A stretch of 64,000 bases of DNA from Streptomyces sp. TSRI0107 (lineage in GTDB: Bacteria > Actinomycetota > Actinomycetes > Streptomycetales > Streptomycetaceae): positions 124,001 through 188,000 of the forward strand of contig NZ_LIVZ01000010.1 of NCBI RefSeq assembly GCF_001905845.1. The letters are read 5' to 3'. Each line of letters begins with the position of its first letter. Position 1 is the first letter of the stretch. The notes under the pieces were generated by a model. It made no database searches and was not told the DNA's origin. It worked only from the letters and a program-made list of their open reading frames with translations. The translations under genes and the position numbers were made by a program. Shown here piece after piece: positions 23,875 to 31,608 of the stretch.

Positions 23875-25928
23875 CCGCTTCGGCGGAGGCGTCCGGGGAC
23901 CGTTCCATCGCGGCGGGTGGGTCCATCCGTCAGGCGATCAGCGGGGACGGCTCGGTGGGGATGTACGCCGAGACGGCCCTGACGCTGCCCGCCGAGGCGT
24001 TCGCGATGCCGGAGGCGGCGCCGGACGGGCTGGTCAACCTGCCGGAGCGGGCCGGGCTGTTCGTCGGGCGGGAGCGGGAACTCGCCCTGCTGGACGAGGC
24101 GTTCCAGGCCACCGGCGGGGTCGTCGTGCAAGCCGTGCACGGCCTCGGCGGCATCGGCAAGTCGACGCTTGCGGCCCGGTGGGCGGCGGAGCGCACGGAC
24201 GTCTTCAACCCGGTGTGGTGGATCAACGCCGAGACCACCGCCGAACTCGACGCCGGTCTCGCCGACCTCGCGATCGCGTTGCAGCCCGCGCTGCGGGACG
24301 TACTCTCGCGGGAGGCGCTGCGGGAGCGGGCGGTGCGGTGGCTGGCGGCGCACGAGGGCTGGCTGCTGGTGCTGGACAACGTCTCGTCGCCGACGGACGT
24401 GAAGGCTCTGCTGGCCCGGGCGACGGGCGGTCGCTTCCTCATCACGACGCGGCGGGCCACCGGGTGGCACGGCATCGCCGAGCCGCTGTCGCTGGACGTG
24501 CTCGAACTCGCCGAGGCGACCGAGCTGTTCGCCCGTGTCCAGGGCGGTGCCGCCGCCGACGCCGAGGGGCTGTGCCGCGAGCTGGGGTGCCTTCCGCTCG
24601 CCGTGGAGCAGGCCGCCGCGTACTGCGCGGAGGCGGGGATCACGGCGGACGAGTACGCGGAACTGCTGGCGCGCTATCCGGAGCGGATGTTCGCGAGCGC
24701 GGCGGAGGGCGGGAGCAGCGAGCGGACCGTGGCCCGGGTGTGGCGCGTGACCCTGGACCGGCTGGCGGACACGCCGCTAGCGGGGGTCGTTCTGCGGACC
24801 GTCGCCTGGTGGGCGCCCGACGGGATCCCCCGGGCGTATCTGGAGCCGCTGGGCAGCCCGCCAGAGGTGACGGATGCGATCCGGCGCCTGGCGGCGCACA
24901 GCATGATCAGCCTGCACGACGACGGCACGATCTCGGTGCACCGGCTGGTGCAGGCGGTGGCGCGGTCGGAGGGGGAGGTGTACGCCGACAGGGCGGCCCG
25001 GCTGCTGGCCGGCGCCGGCCTGCACCTTGGCGACGCCGCGGACGAGGAGCGGTGGCTCACCCACCTGGAGGCGCTGGCCTCGTGCACGAGGCCGGAGAAC
25101 GACGCGGAGGGCGCGGCCATGCTGTTCTGGCCCGGGGGGATCAGATACGCCCACCGCGACGCCGTCCACGCGATCCGCCTGAGCGAAAGAGCCCTGGCGG
25201 CGGCCGAGCGGGCCTGCGGATCCCGGCACGCGCTGACAGTGGCCGTGCGCGCCGGACTGGCCCAGGCCTGCCGTGCCGCCGGCGACGGGGAGCGCGCGAT
25301 CGAACTGCTCGAACGGAACGTGACCGAGCATGTGCGGGCCTTCGGACGCCGTGATCCCCGGACGTTCGAGGCGCGGAACGAGGTGATCGAGCAGTTGGTG
25401 AGGTCCGGACGTGCGCGGAGCGCGCTCGCGCCGGCGGCCAGAAACGCCCGGAAGGCGGAGCGGGTCCTGGGCCGCGACGCGCAACAGGCCATCCTGGCGC
25501 GGGCGGCCTGGGCCTCGGCGCTCGGGGAGCTGGCCAAGACGGACCCGGCCCGGTTCGCGAAGCCCGCGTGCGACGCGATGGAGGGGTTGCTGCGCAGGGC
25601 GGTGGCCGCCACCGGCCGGGACAGCGGTGTGTGCGGCAGCATCCGGATCATGCTGGTGTGGGCCAGGAGGTCCGCGGGGGACATCGCGGGAGCGGCGGCC
25701 CTGTACGAGGAGTTCGTCGAGAGCGAGATACGCCGCCGTGGCCCGGCGGACCGGATCGTCCTGGAGTCCCGCACGCTGCTCGTCAGGTTCCTCTGGAACA
25801 TGGCGGCCGACCCGGCCCGCGCCCGCGAGATCGCCGTCCCCCTCCTCGCCGACTGGGAGCGACTGCTCGGCGACACTCCGTACGTCCGCGGGCTCCGGCA
25901 GGAATTCGCCCCGCTCCTCGCCGCGTGA
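23871..25928 (+). CDS. NB-ARC ATPase with C-terminal helical repeats (NLR-like)
   Basis: This 685-aa STAND protein starts with a SGDRSIAAGGSIRQAISGDG motif shared with its neighbour. It has a P-loop GLGGIGKST at residues 91-99, Walker B WLLVLDNVS, a sensor RFLITTRRA, and the GxP-type LGCLPLAVEQAAAY. A winged-helix region and a tail of TPR-like alpha-helices (IELLERNVTEHVRAFGRRDP, ALAPAARNARKAERVL) follow. STAND proteins switch between ADP and ATP states on ligand binding; in bacteria they act in signalling, antiphage defence or development. The four-base overlap with a two-TM protein suggests a membrane effector. The trigger is unknown. Confidence 0.88.
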   Translation: MTASAEASGDRSIAAGGSIRQAISGDGSVGMYAETALTLPAEAFAMPEAAPDGLVNLPERAGLFVGRERELALLDEAFQATGGVVVQAVHGLGGIGKSTLAARWAAERTDVFNPVWWINAETTAELDAGLADLAIALQPALRDVLSREALRERAVRWLAAHEGWLLVLDNVSSPTDVKALLARATGGRFLITTRRATGWHGIAEPLSLDVLELAEATELFARVQGGAAADAEGLCRELGCLPLAVEQAAAYCAEAGITADEYAELLARYPERMFASAAEGGSSERTVARVWRVTLDRLADTPLAGVVLRTVAWWAPDGIPRAYLEPLGSPPEVTDAIRRLAAHSMISLHDDGTISVHRLVQAVARSEGEVYADRAARLLAGAGLHLGDAADEERWLTHLEALASCTRPENDAEGAAMLFWPGGIRYAHRDAVHAIRLSERALAAAERACGSRHALTVAVRAGLAQACRAAGDGERAIELLERNVTEHVRAFGRRDPRTFEARNEVIEQLVRSGRARSALAPAARNARKAERVLGRDAQQAILARAAWASALGELAKTDPARFAKPACDAMEGLLRRAVAATGRDSGVCGSIRIMLVWARRSAGDIAGAAALYEEFVESEIRRRGPADRIVLESRTLLVRFLWNMAADPARAREIAVPLLADWERLLGDTPYVRGLRQEFAPLLAA

Positions 25929-26094
25929 CCCGTGCGCATCGAATCCCCGACTTTGGGCAGGGACTGTCCTGGACGACGCCGACGTCTCACCATGCGGGAG
26001 CGCAGAGGTGGATTTCGGACGCTCGTTAGACTGAGCCGACCCGCAGTACACCGTCGTATATGCGGAACGAACACACATCGAGCGAGGAGCGCAC

Positions 26095-27372
26095 GTGGGC
26101 CTTGTCGTGCAGAAGTACGGAGGCTCCTCCGTAGCCGATGCCGAGGGCATCAAGCGCGTCGCCAAGCGGATCGTGGAAGCGAAGAAGAACGGCCACCAGG
26201 TGGTGGCCGTGGTTTCCGCGATGGGCGACACGACGGACGAGCTGATCGATCTCGCCGAGCAGGTATCCCCGATTCCTGCCGGGCGCGAGCTCGACATGCT
26301 GCTGACCGCCGGAGAGCGGATCTCCATGGCCCTGCTGGCCATGGCGATCAAAAACCTGGGCCACAGCGCCCAGTCGTTCACGGGCAGCCAGGCAGGTGTC
26401 ATCACCGACTCGGTCCACAACAAAGCGCGGATCATCGATGTCACGCCGGGCCGCATCCGGGACTCGCTGAACGAGGGCAACATCGCCATCGTCGCCGGGT
26501 TCCAGGGCGTCAGCCAGGACACCAAGGACATCACCACGCTGGGGCGTGGCGGGTCCGACACCACGGCGGTGGCTCTCGCGGCGGCGCTCGACGCCGAGGT
26601 GTGCGAGATCTACACCGACGTCGACGGTGTGTTCACCGCCGACCCGCGCGTGGTGAAGAAGGCCCGGAAGATCGACTGGATCTCGTTCGAGGACATGCTC
26701 GAGCTGGCCAGCTCCGGGTCCAAGGTGCTGCTCCACCGGTGTGTGGAGTACGCCCGTCGCTACAACATCCCGATCCACGTCCGCTCCAGCTTCAGCGGCC
26801 TTCAGGGCACGTGGGTCAGCAGCGAGCCGATCAACCAAGGGGACAAGCAGGTGGAGCAGGCCATCATCTCCGGTGTCGCGCACGACACCTCCGAGGCCAA
26901 GATCACGGTCGTCGGTGTGCCCGACAAGCCGGGTGAGGCCGCCGCCATCTTCCGCACGATCGCCGATGCCGAGATCAACATCGACATGGTCGTGCAGAAC
27001 GTGTCCGCCGCGTCGACCGGCCTGACGGACATCTCGTTCACGCTGCCGAAGACCGAGGGCCGCAAGGCCATCGACGCGCTGGAGAAGAACCGGTCCGGCA
27101 TCGGCTTCGACTCGCTGCGCTACGACGACCAGATCGGCAAGATCTCGCTGGTCGGCGCCGGTATGAAGACCAACCCGGGCGTCACCGCCGCGTTCTTCGA
27201 GGCGCTGAGCGACGCGGGCGTGAACATCGAGCTGATCTCGACGTCCGAGATCCGCATCTCGGTGGTCACCCGCGCCGACGACGTCAGCGAGGCCGTGCGC
27301 GCCGTGCACACCGCGTTCGGGCTGGACTCCGACAGCGACGAGGCCGTCGTCTACGGAGGCACCGGCCGATGA
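26095..27372 (+). CDS. ask: Aspartate kinase, alpha subunit
   Basis: This enzyme phosphorylates aspartate, the first step to lysine, threonine, methionine and diaminopimelate. The 425-aa protein has the N-terminal VQKYGGSSVADAEGIKRVAK, the catalytic GFQGVSQDTKDITTLGRGGSDTTAVAL, YTDVDGVFTADPRVV, and two C-terminal ACT domains ending in ELISTSEIRISVVTR. The GTG at 26095 gives the family-standard start. The ACT region also contains the start of a separately translated beta subunit. It overlaps asd by ATGA. Feedback control by lysine plus threonine is expected for this alpha2beta2 class. Confidence 0.97.
   Translation: MGLVVQKYGGSSVADAEGIKRVAKRIVEAKKNGHQVVAVVSAMGDTTDELIDLAEQVSPIPAGRELDMLLTAGERISMALLAMAIKNLGHSAQSFTGSQAGVITDSVHNKARIIDVTPGRIRDSLNEGNIAIVAGFQGVSQDTKDITTLGRGGSDTTAVALAAALDAEVCEIYTDVDGVFTADPRVVKKARKIDWISFEDMLELASSGSKVLLHRCVEYARRYNIPIHVRSSFSGLQGTWVSSEPINQGDKQVEQAIISGVAHDTSEAKITVVGVPDKPGEAAAIFRTIADAEINIDMVVQNVSAASTGLTDISFTLPKTEGRKAIDALEKNRSGIGFDSLRYDDQIGKISLVGAGMKTNPGVTAAFFEALSDAGVNIELISTSEIRISVVTRADDVSEAVRAVHTAFGLDSDSDEAVVYGGTGR
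26851..27372 (+). CDS. Aspartate kinase beta subunit (internal in-frame start)
   Basis: A GTG at codon 253 of ask is preceded by AAGGGGA at 26837-26843 and begins VEQAIISGVAHDTSEAKITV. This corresponds to the known start of the separately translated beta subunit in Corynebacterium lysC. The 173-aa product consists of the two ACT domains that bind the inhibitory amino acids. I infer the same arrangement here from position and ribosome-binding site; it has not been seen directly. Confidence 0.75.
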   Translation: MEQAIISGVAHDTSEAKITVVGVPDKPGEAAAIFRTIADAEINIDMVVQNVSAASTGLTDISFTLPKTEGRKAIDALEKNRSGIGFDSLRYDDQIGKISLVGAGMKTNPGVTAAFFEALSDAGVNIELISTSEIRISVVTRADDVSEAVRAVHTAFGLDSDSDEAVVYGGTGR

Positions 27373-28421
27373 CCGGCAAACCGACGCTCGCGGTCGTGGG
27401 AGCGACCGGGGCCGTCGGTGCGGTCATGCTCCAGATCCTGTCCCAGCACGCGGACATCTGGGGCGAGATCAGACTCGTCGCCTCACCGCGCTCGGCCGGC
27501 CGCAAGCTGGCCGTGCGCGGCGAGGAGGTCGAGGTCGTGGCCCTGTCGGAGGAAGCCTTCGACGGGGTCGACGTCGCCATGTTCGACGTACCCGACGACG
27601 TGTCCGCGCAGTGGGCTCCCATCGCTGCCGCCAAGGGCGTGGTCGTCGTCGACAACTCGTGCGCCTTCCGGATGGACCCGGACGTGCCGCTGGTCGTACC
27701 CGAGGTCAATCCGCACGCGGTGCGCATCCGGCCGCGCGGGATCGTCGCCAACCCGCACTGCACCACCCTGTCGATGATCGTCGCGCTGGGCGCGCTGCAC
27801 GCCGAGTTCGGGCTGCGCCAACTGGTGGTGTCGTCGTACCAGGCGGTCAGCGGGGCGGGCCGGGCCGGCGTGGACACGCTGCGCGAGCAGCTGTCCCTGG
27901 TCGCCGGCACGGAGCTGGGCACCAGCCCCGGCGATCTGCGCCGGGCGGTCGGCGAGCGGACCGGGCCGTTCCCGGAGCCGGTGGCGCTGAACGTGGTGCC
28001 GTGGGCCGGGGAGCTGCGCGAGGACGGCTGGTCGTCCGAGGAGATGACCCTGCGGGACGAGTCCCGCAAGATCCTCGGGCTGCCGCGGCTGCCGGTCGCG
28101 GTGACCTGTGTCCGGGTGCCGGTGGTCACCGCGCACGCGCTGACCGTGCACGCCCGCTTCGAGGACGAGGTCACGGTGGACCGGGCGCGGGAGATCCTGG
28201 CCACCGCGCCGGGCGTGGTGCTCTACGACAATCCGGCCGCCGGGGAGTTCCCGACGCCGGCGGACGTGGTGGGCACCGACCCGACCTGGGTGGGCCGGGT
28301 GCGGCGGGCGCTGGACGACCCGACGGCGCTCGAGATGTTCGTCTGCGGTGACAACCTGCGCAAGGGTGCCGCGCTGAACACGGCGCAGATCGCGGAGCTG
28401 GTGGCCACGGAGTTTTCGTGA
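27369..28421 (+). CDS. asd: Aspartate-semialdehyde dehydrogenase
   Basis: This enzyme reduces aspartyl phosphate to aspartate semialdehyde with NADPH. The 350-aa protein begins with the nucleotide motif VVGATGAVGAVML. It then shows SAGRKLAVRGEEVEV, the VVVDNSCAFRMDPDVPLVVP loop, the active-site GIVANPHCTTLSMIVALGAL with catalytic Cys, and RVPVVTAHALTVHARFEDEV. It overlaps ask by four bases, forming the usual ask-asd operon. A GC-rich terminator lies about 80 bases downstream. Confidence 0.97.
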   Translation: MTGKPTLAVVGATGAVGAVMLQILSQHADIWGEIRLVASPRSAGRKLAVRGEEVEVVALSEEAFDGVDVAMFDVPDDVSAQWAPIAAAKGVVVVDNSCAFRMDPDVPLVVPEVNPHAVRIRPRGIVANPHCTTLSMIVALGALHAEFGLRQLVVSSYQAVSGAGRAGVDTLREQLSLVAGTELGTSPGDLRRAVGERTGPFPEPVALNVVPWAGELREDGWSSEEMTLRDESRKILGLPRLPVAVTCVRVPVVTAHALTVHARFEDEVTVDRAREILATAPGVVLYDNPAAGEFPTPADVVGTDPTWVGRVRRALDDPTALEMFVCGDNLRKGAALNTAQIAELVATEFS

Positions 28422-28504
28422 GAGCTTCTCGTGAGAGCTTCCCCTCACGGAAAAGATCCTGGCAGTGGCTTGATGCGTTTGTAGGATCTGCGTAAGAGAG
28501 ATTT

Positions 28505-28542
28505 GCTCCCCGTCCTCCGCAACCGAGCGGAGGGCGGGGAGC
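28505..28542 (+). terminator. Terminator hairpin after ask-asd
   Basis: GCTCCCCGTCCTCCGC pairs with GCGGAGGGCGGGGAGC (one G-T pair) around a six-base loop, and is followed by GTCTAT. It is the likely end of the ask-asd transcript. The rest of 28422-28736 has no gene; just after the asd stop there is a 13-base direct repeat TCGTGAGAGCTTC. Confidence 0.8.
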
Positions 28543-28736
28543 GTCTATGCGGTCACCCTTCCGGGGTGGGGGGAGCCGTGGGCGAGGCGTGGGGACGCTT
28601 CGTTCAACAAGGGACATAGGGGAAGAGCGGGACGCATGAGGGCATTTGAGGCACCGTCGGCTGTGCTGCCTGACGCGAGATCGAACGTGACGCTCGGCAC
28701 GTACAACCATGCCGGGGGTGAACGTGTCCAACTGGC

Positions 28737-29420
28737 GTGGCAGAGGTTCTCGACTTCCCAGCGCCGACCCGCGGCACGGCTCTCCGGCCGCCCCGCCGGC
28801 CGGTTCGCACCCGCATGCCCGGCGCGCCCGGCGGCATGCCGGTGATCGCGCCCATGCCCGCAGCGCGGCCCGCCCGCATACCCAGTCAGCGTGACGGTGC
28901 CGAGTACACCGAGGAGACGCAGGCCGCCGGTACCACCGTCGACCACCTCACCGAGACGTACCGCGCCCACTACCGCTCCCTGCTGGGTCTCGCAGCCCTC
29001 CTCCTCGACGACACCGCCTCCTGCGAGGACGTCGTCCAGGAGGCGTTCATCCGCGTCCACTCCGCGCGCAAGCGCGTCCGCGACCCGGAGAAGACGCTCG
29101 CCTACCTCCGGCAGACCGTCGTCAACCTGTCCCGCTCCACCCTGCGCCGCCGCATCCTCGGCCTGAAGCTGCTCTCCAAGCCGATGCCGGACATGGCGAG
29201 CGCGGAGGAGGGCGCCTACGACCAGCTGGAGCGCCGCGACCTCATCCAGGCGATGAAGGGCCTCCAGCGCCGCCAGCGCGAGGTCCTGGTCCTGCGCTAC
29301 TTCGCGGACATGACGGAGGCCCAGGTCGCCGAGACCCTCGGCATATCGCTGGGCTCGGTGAAGGCGTACGGGTCCCGTGGCATCGCCGCCCTCCGGGTCG
29401 CCATGGAGGCGCCGGCATGA
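28737..29420 (+). CDS. SigE-type ECF sigma factor
   Basis: The 227-aa protein has an unusual Pro/Arg-rich N-terminal extension of about 65 residues before sigma region 2 (YRAHYRSLLGLAALLLDDTA, SCEDVVQEAFIRVHSA). Region 4 follows (KGLQRRQREVLVLRYFADMT, EAQVAETLGISLGSVKAYGS). It belongs to the actinobacterial SigE subgroup that often works with a linked membrane protein. The GTG at 28737 gives a sensible start, though the ribosome site is weak and the true start may be later, at 28836. It overlaps the next gene by ATGA, a putative anti-sigma partner. Confidence 0.9.
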   Translation: MAEVLDFPAPTRGTALRPPRRPVRTRMPGAPGGMPVIAPMPAARPARIPSQRDGAEYTEETQAAGTTVDHLTETYRAHYRSLLGLAALLLDDTASCEDVVQEAFIRVHSARKRVRDPEKTLAYLRQTVVNLSRSTLRRRILGLKLLSKPMPDMASAEEGAYDQLERRDLIQAMKGLQRRQREVLVLRYFADMTEAQVAETLGISLGSVKAYGSRGIAALRVAMEAPA

Positions 29421-30595
29421 CCGGAGAACCACGCGAGCCGACCGGGGCGCCCGAGCCGACCGAGCCGACCGAGGCCGGGGTGCCCGAGCCGACCGAGGCG
29501 CCCGAGCACAAGCCGAAGCAAACGCACGCTGGGAACGGAACCGTGAACCACAGCCCCGACGAACAGAGCCCCGAAGGGCTCGACTCGGACGAGCTGGCAC
29601 TGCGCCGGTTGCTGCACGGCGCGGTCGAGGACATCGCGCCGCGCGACGGCACCCTGGAGCACCTGCGGCGGGCGGTCCCCGCCCGGCGGGCGCGCAAGCG
29701 GCAGGCCGTCGTCGGCATGGCCGCCGCCGCGCTCTTCGTCGGCACCGCCGTCCCGGCCCTGGTGCACGTCTCCAACGCCACCGGCCCCGACGCCAACCCC
29801 TCCATCGCCGGCCACGGCTCCCAGGCCCAGGGCGGCACCGGAGACGGCAAGAGCACCGCGGGCGGCGGCGAGAGCTCCGGCAGCTCCTCCGGCAAGCAGG
29901 AGGAGAAGGGCGAGGACGGCGAGAAGAACCCCGACAAGGGCAAGGGCGGCAGCACCGAGAGCGGGTCCGGCGGCAGCGCCGACCCGTCGGCGCCGAGCGC
30001 CGACACCACCGCGGTGTGCACGGCCGACCAGCTCGGCGCCACCGGCGGCGTCGACGCCCCGGACTCCATGGGCACCGTCTACGGCACCTTCCGGATCACC
30101 AACATCTCCGGCGGCAGCTGCACCGTCAGCGGCCCCGGAAGCCTGGTCCCGCTGGCCCAGGGCGCGGCCGACCCCGCCAGGATCAGCCTGGTCTCCCACA
30201 CCGCCGGCGACCCGGCGGCCGGCCTGCCCGACCCGTCCCTGGAAGTGCCGCAGCTGGTGCTGCTGCCCGGGGCGGCGTACGAGGTGAAGTTCGCCTGGGT
30301 GCCGTCCGACACCTGCCCCACCGGCGGCGGCGACGGCGGCACCGACGGCGGCGGCACGGGCGGCCCCGACCCGAGCCCCGACCCGACGCCCACCGAGACG
30401 AGCGGCACCACGCCCGAGGGCACCTCCACGGGCGGCGACACCGGCACGACCACCCAGCTGATCAGGGAGGACGGCACCCTCGACGGCAGCGTCGCCGTGT
30501 CGTACACCGCGGACGCGGGAGCGTCGACCGGCGTCACCGTGCCCAACGCGTGCGCGGGGACCGTCTACCGCACCGGGATGCTGTCCGCCTCGTAG
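29417..30595 (+). CDS. Single-pass membrane protein, putative anti-sigma partner
   Basis: The 392-aa protein has a charged cytoplasmic N-terminus of about 95 residues with LDSDELALRRLLHGAVEDIA. One membrane helix follows (AVVGMAAAALFVGTAVPALV), then a low-complexity Gly/Ser/Lys linker, an outer beta-sandwich with two Cys (AVCTADQLGATGG, FRITNISGGSCTVSGPGSLV) and a Thr/Gly-rich insert. The outer part resembles DUF4232. The overlap with the sigma gene and the membrane topology make an anti-sigma or sigma-modulating role likely. A zinc-binding anti-sigma motif is not visible. Confidence 0.75.
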   Translation: MTGEPREPTGAPEPTEPTEAGVPEPTEAPEHKPKQTHAGNGTVNHSPDEQSPEGLDSDELALRRLLHGAVEDIAPRDGTLEHLRRAVPARRARKRQAVVGMAAAALFVGTAVPALVHVSNATGPDANPSIAGHGSQAQGGTGDGKSTAGGGESSGSSSGKQEEKGEDGEKNPDKGKGGSTESGSGGSADPSAPSADTTAVCTADQLGATGGVDAPDSMGTVYGTFRITNISGGSCTVSGPGSLVPLAQGAADPARISLVSHTAGDPAAGLPDPSLEVPQLVLLPGAAYEVKFAWVPSDTCPTGGGDGGTDGGGTGGPDPSPDPTPTETSGTTPEGTSTGGDTGTTTQLIREDGTLDGSVAVSYTADAGASTGVTVPNACAGTVYRTGMLSAS

Positions 30596-30605
30596 CCCGC
30601 GCGGC

Positions 30606-31409
30606 TCACCCGGCTCGGCTGCCGGACGGGGCGGACACCCGCTCCTCCTCGTCCGGCGCGATCCCCATCTCCGCGTCCCGGGCGAACTCCAGCTCGCGCC
30701 GGAACAGCCGGAACCACATGAAGACGACGAAGCCGGCGAAGACGAACCACTCGCCGGTGTAGCCGAGGTTCTGGAACGCCTTGAGGTCGAGACCGGTGTC
30801 CGGGGTCACCGCCACGGGGACCGTCTTCATGCCGGAGTCGGCCTCGTTGAGGGTGACCCAGCCGTCGTGGAGGTCGTACGGCACCAGGTTGACCAGCGAG
30901 GCCGCGCTGATCGCGGCGGTCTGCCCGGACGGCAGTCCGCCCGCCGCGCTGACCCCGTTCTCACCCGGGTTCTCGGACGCCTGCAGCGCGCCGGTGACCG
31001 TGACCTCGCCGGCCGGCGGGGCGGGGGCCCGCGCCGGGTCGGCGGTGCCGGGCAGCCAGCCGCGCACGACCGGCAGCGCCTCGCCGCCGTCGGTGCGCAG
31101 CAGCGTCAGCACGTAGTAGCCGCGCTTGCCGTCCAGCTCCCGGTCGGGAACGAGCAGCTGCTTGCCGTAGGTGCCGGTCGCGGTGGTCTGCTTGCCCGCG
31201 GTCGCCTTGGTCACCGGCAGCAGCTCGGCCAGCGGACGGGCCGCCTCCCGCTGGTCCCGCGCGGCCCGCGCGTCCGCGCCGCGATGGCTGTCCACCCGGT
31301 CCTCGAACCGGCTCAACTGCCAGGACCCCATGAACACGCAGAAGGGGATGGCGAGCGCCACGAAGACGTTGATGCCCCACCAGCGGGGCGTCAGCAGAAA
31401 CCGGTACAC
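30606..31409 (-). CDS. SURF1-family cytochrome oxidase assembly protein
   Basis: The 267-aa protein has the classic SURF1 layout: an N-terminal membrane helix (LLTPRWWGINVFVALAIPFC, then FMGSWQLSRFEDR), an external domain, and a second helix near the C-terminus (EWFVFAGFVVFMWFRLFRRE). Conserved blocks are GSWQLSRFE, ATGTYGKQLLVPDRE and PVVRGWLPG. SURF1 proteins help insert haem a during assembly of aa3-type cytochrome oxidase. It converges with the sigma-partner gene, with ten bases between stops. Confidence 0.9.
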   Translation of the reverse strand: MYRFLLTPRWWGINVFVALAIPFCVFMGSWQLSRFEDRVDSHRGADARAARDQREAARPLAELLPVTKATAGKQTTATGTYGKQLLVPDRELDGKRGYYVLTLLRTDGGEALPVVRGWLPGTADPARAPAPPAGEVTVTGALQASENPGENGVSAAGGLPSGQTAAISAASLVNLVPYDLHDGWVTLNEADSGMKTVPVAVTPDTGLDLKAFQNLGYTGEWFVFAGFVVFMWFRLFRRELEFARDAEMGIAPDEEERVSAPSGSRAG

Positions 31410-31608
31410 GCCTTCAAAGGTACGGGGGCGGTGGCGGGGGCCCGCCGGTGGGGTCGGGGCTCAGCGGCTCCGCACGGGGCCCTGGCCGGACGGGGCGGGC
31501 GGGGCCGACGGGGCGGAAGAGGGCTGGTGAGCGGACATGATCCGGAAGTTTTCCACAGGCTGGGGGCCTTGCCCGCGGAATGTCGGCGGGGACGGGCAGT
31601 ATGGGGTC

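Noticed and set aside
28440..28500. Promoter boxes near TTGATGCG and TAGGAT upstream of the sigma gene
   Set aside because: Spacing between the boxes is far from 17 bases and the region precedes the terminator; not supportable.
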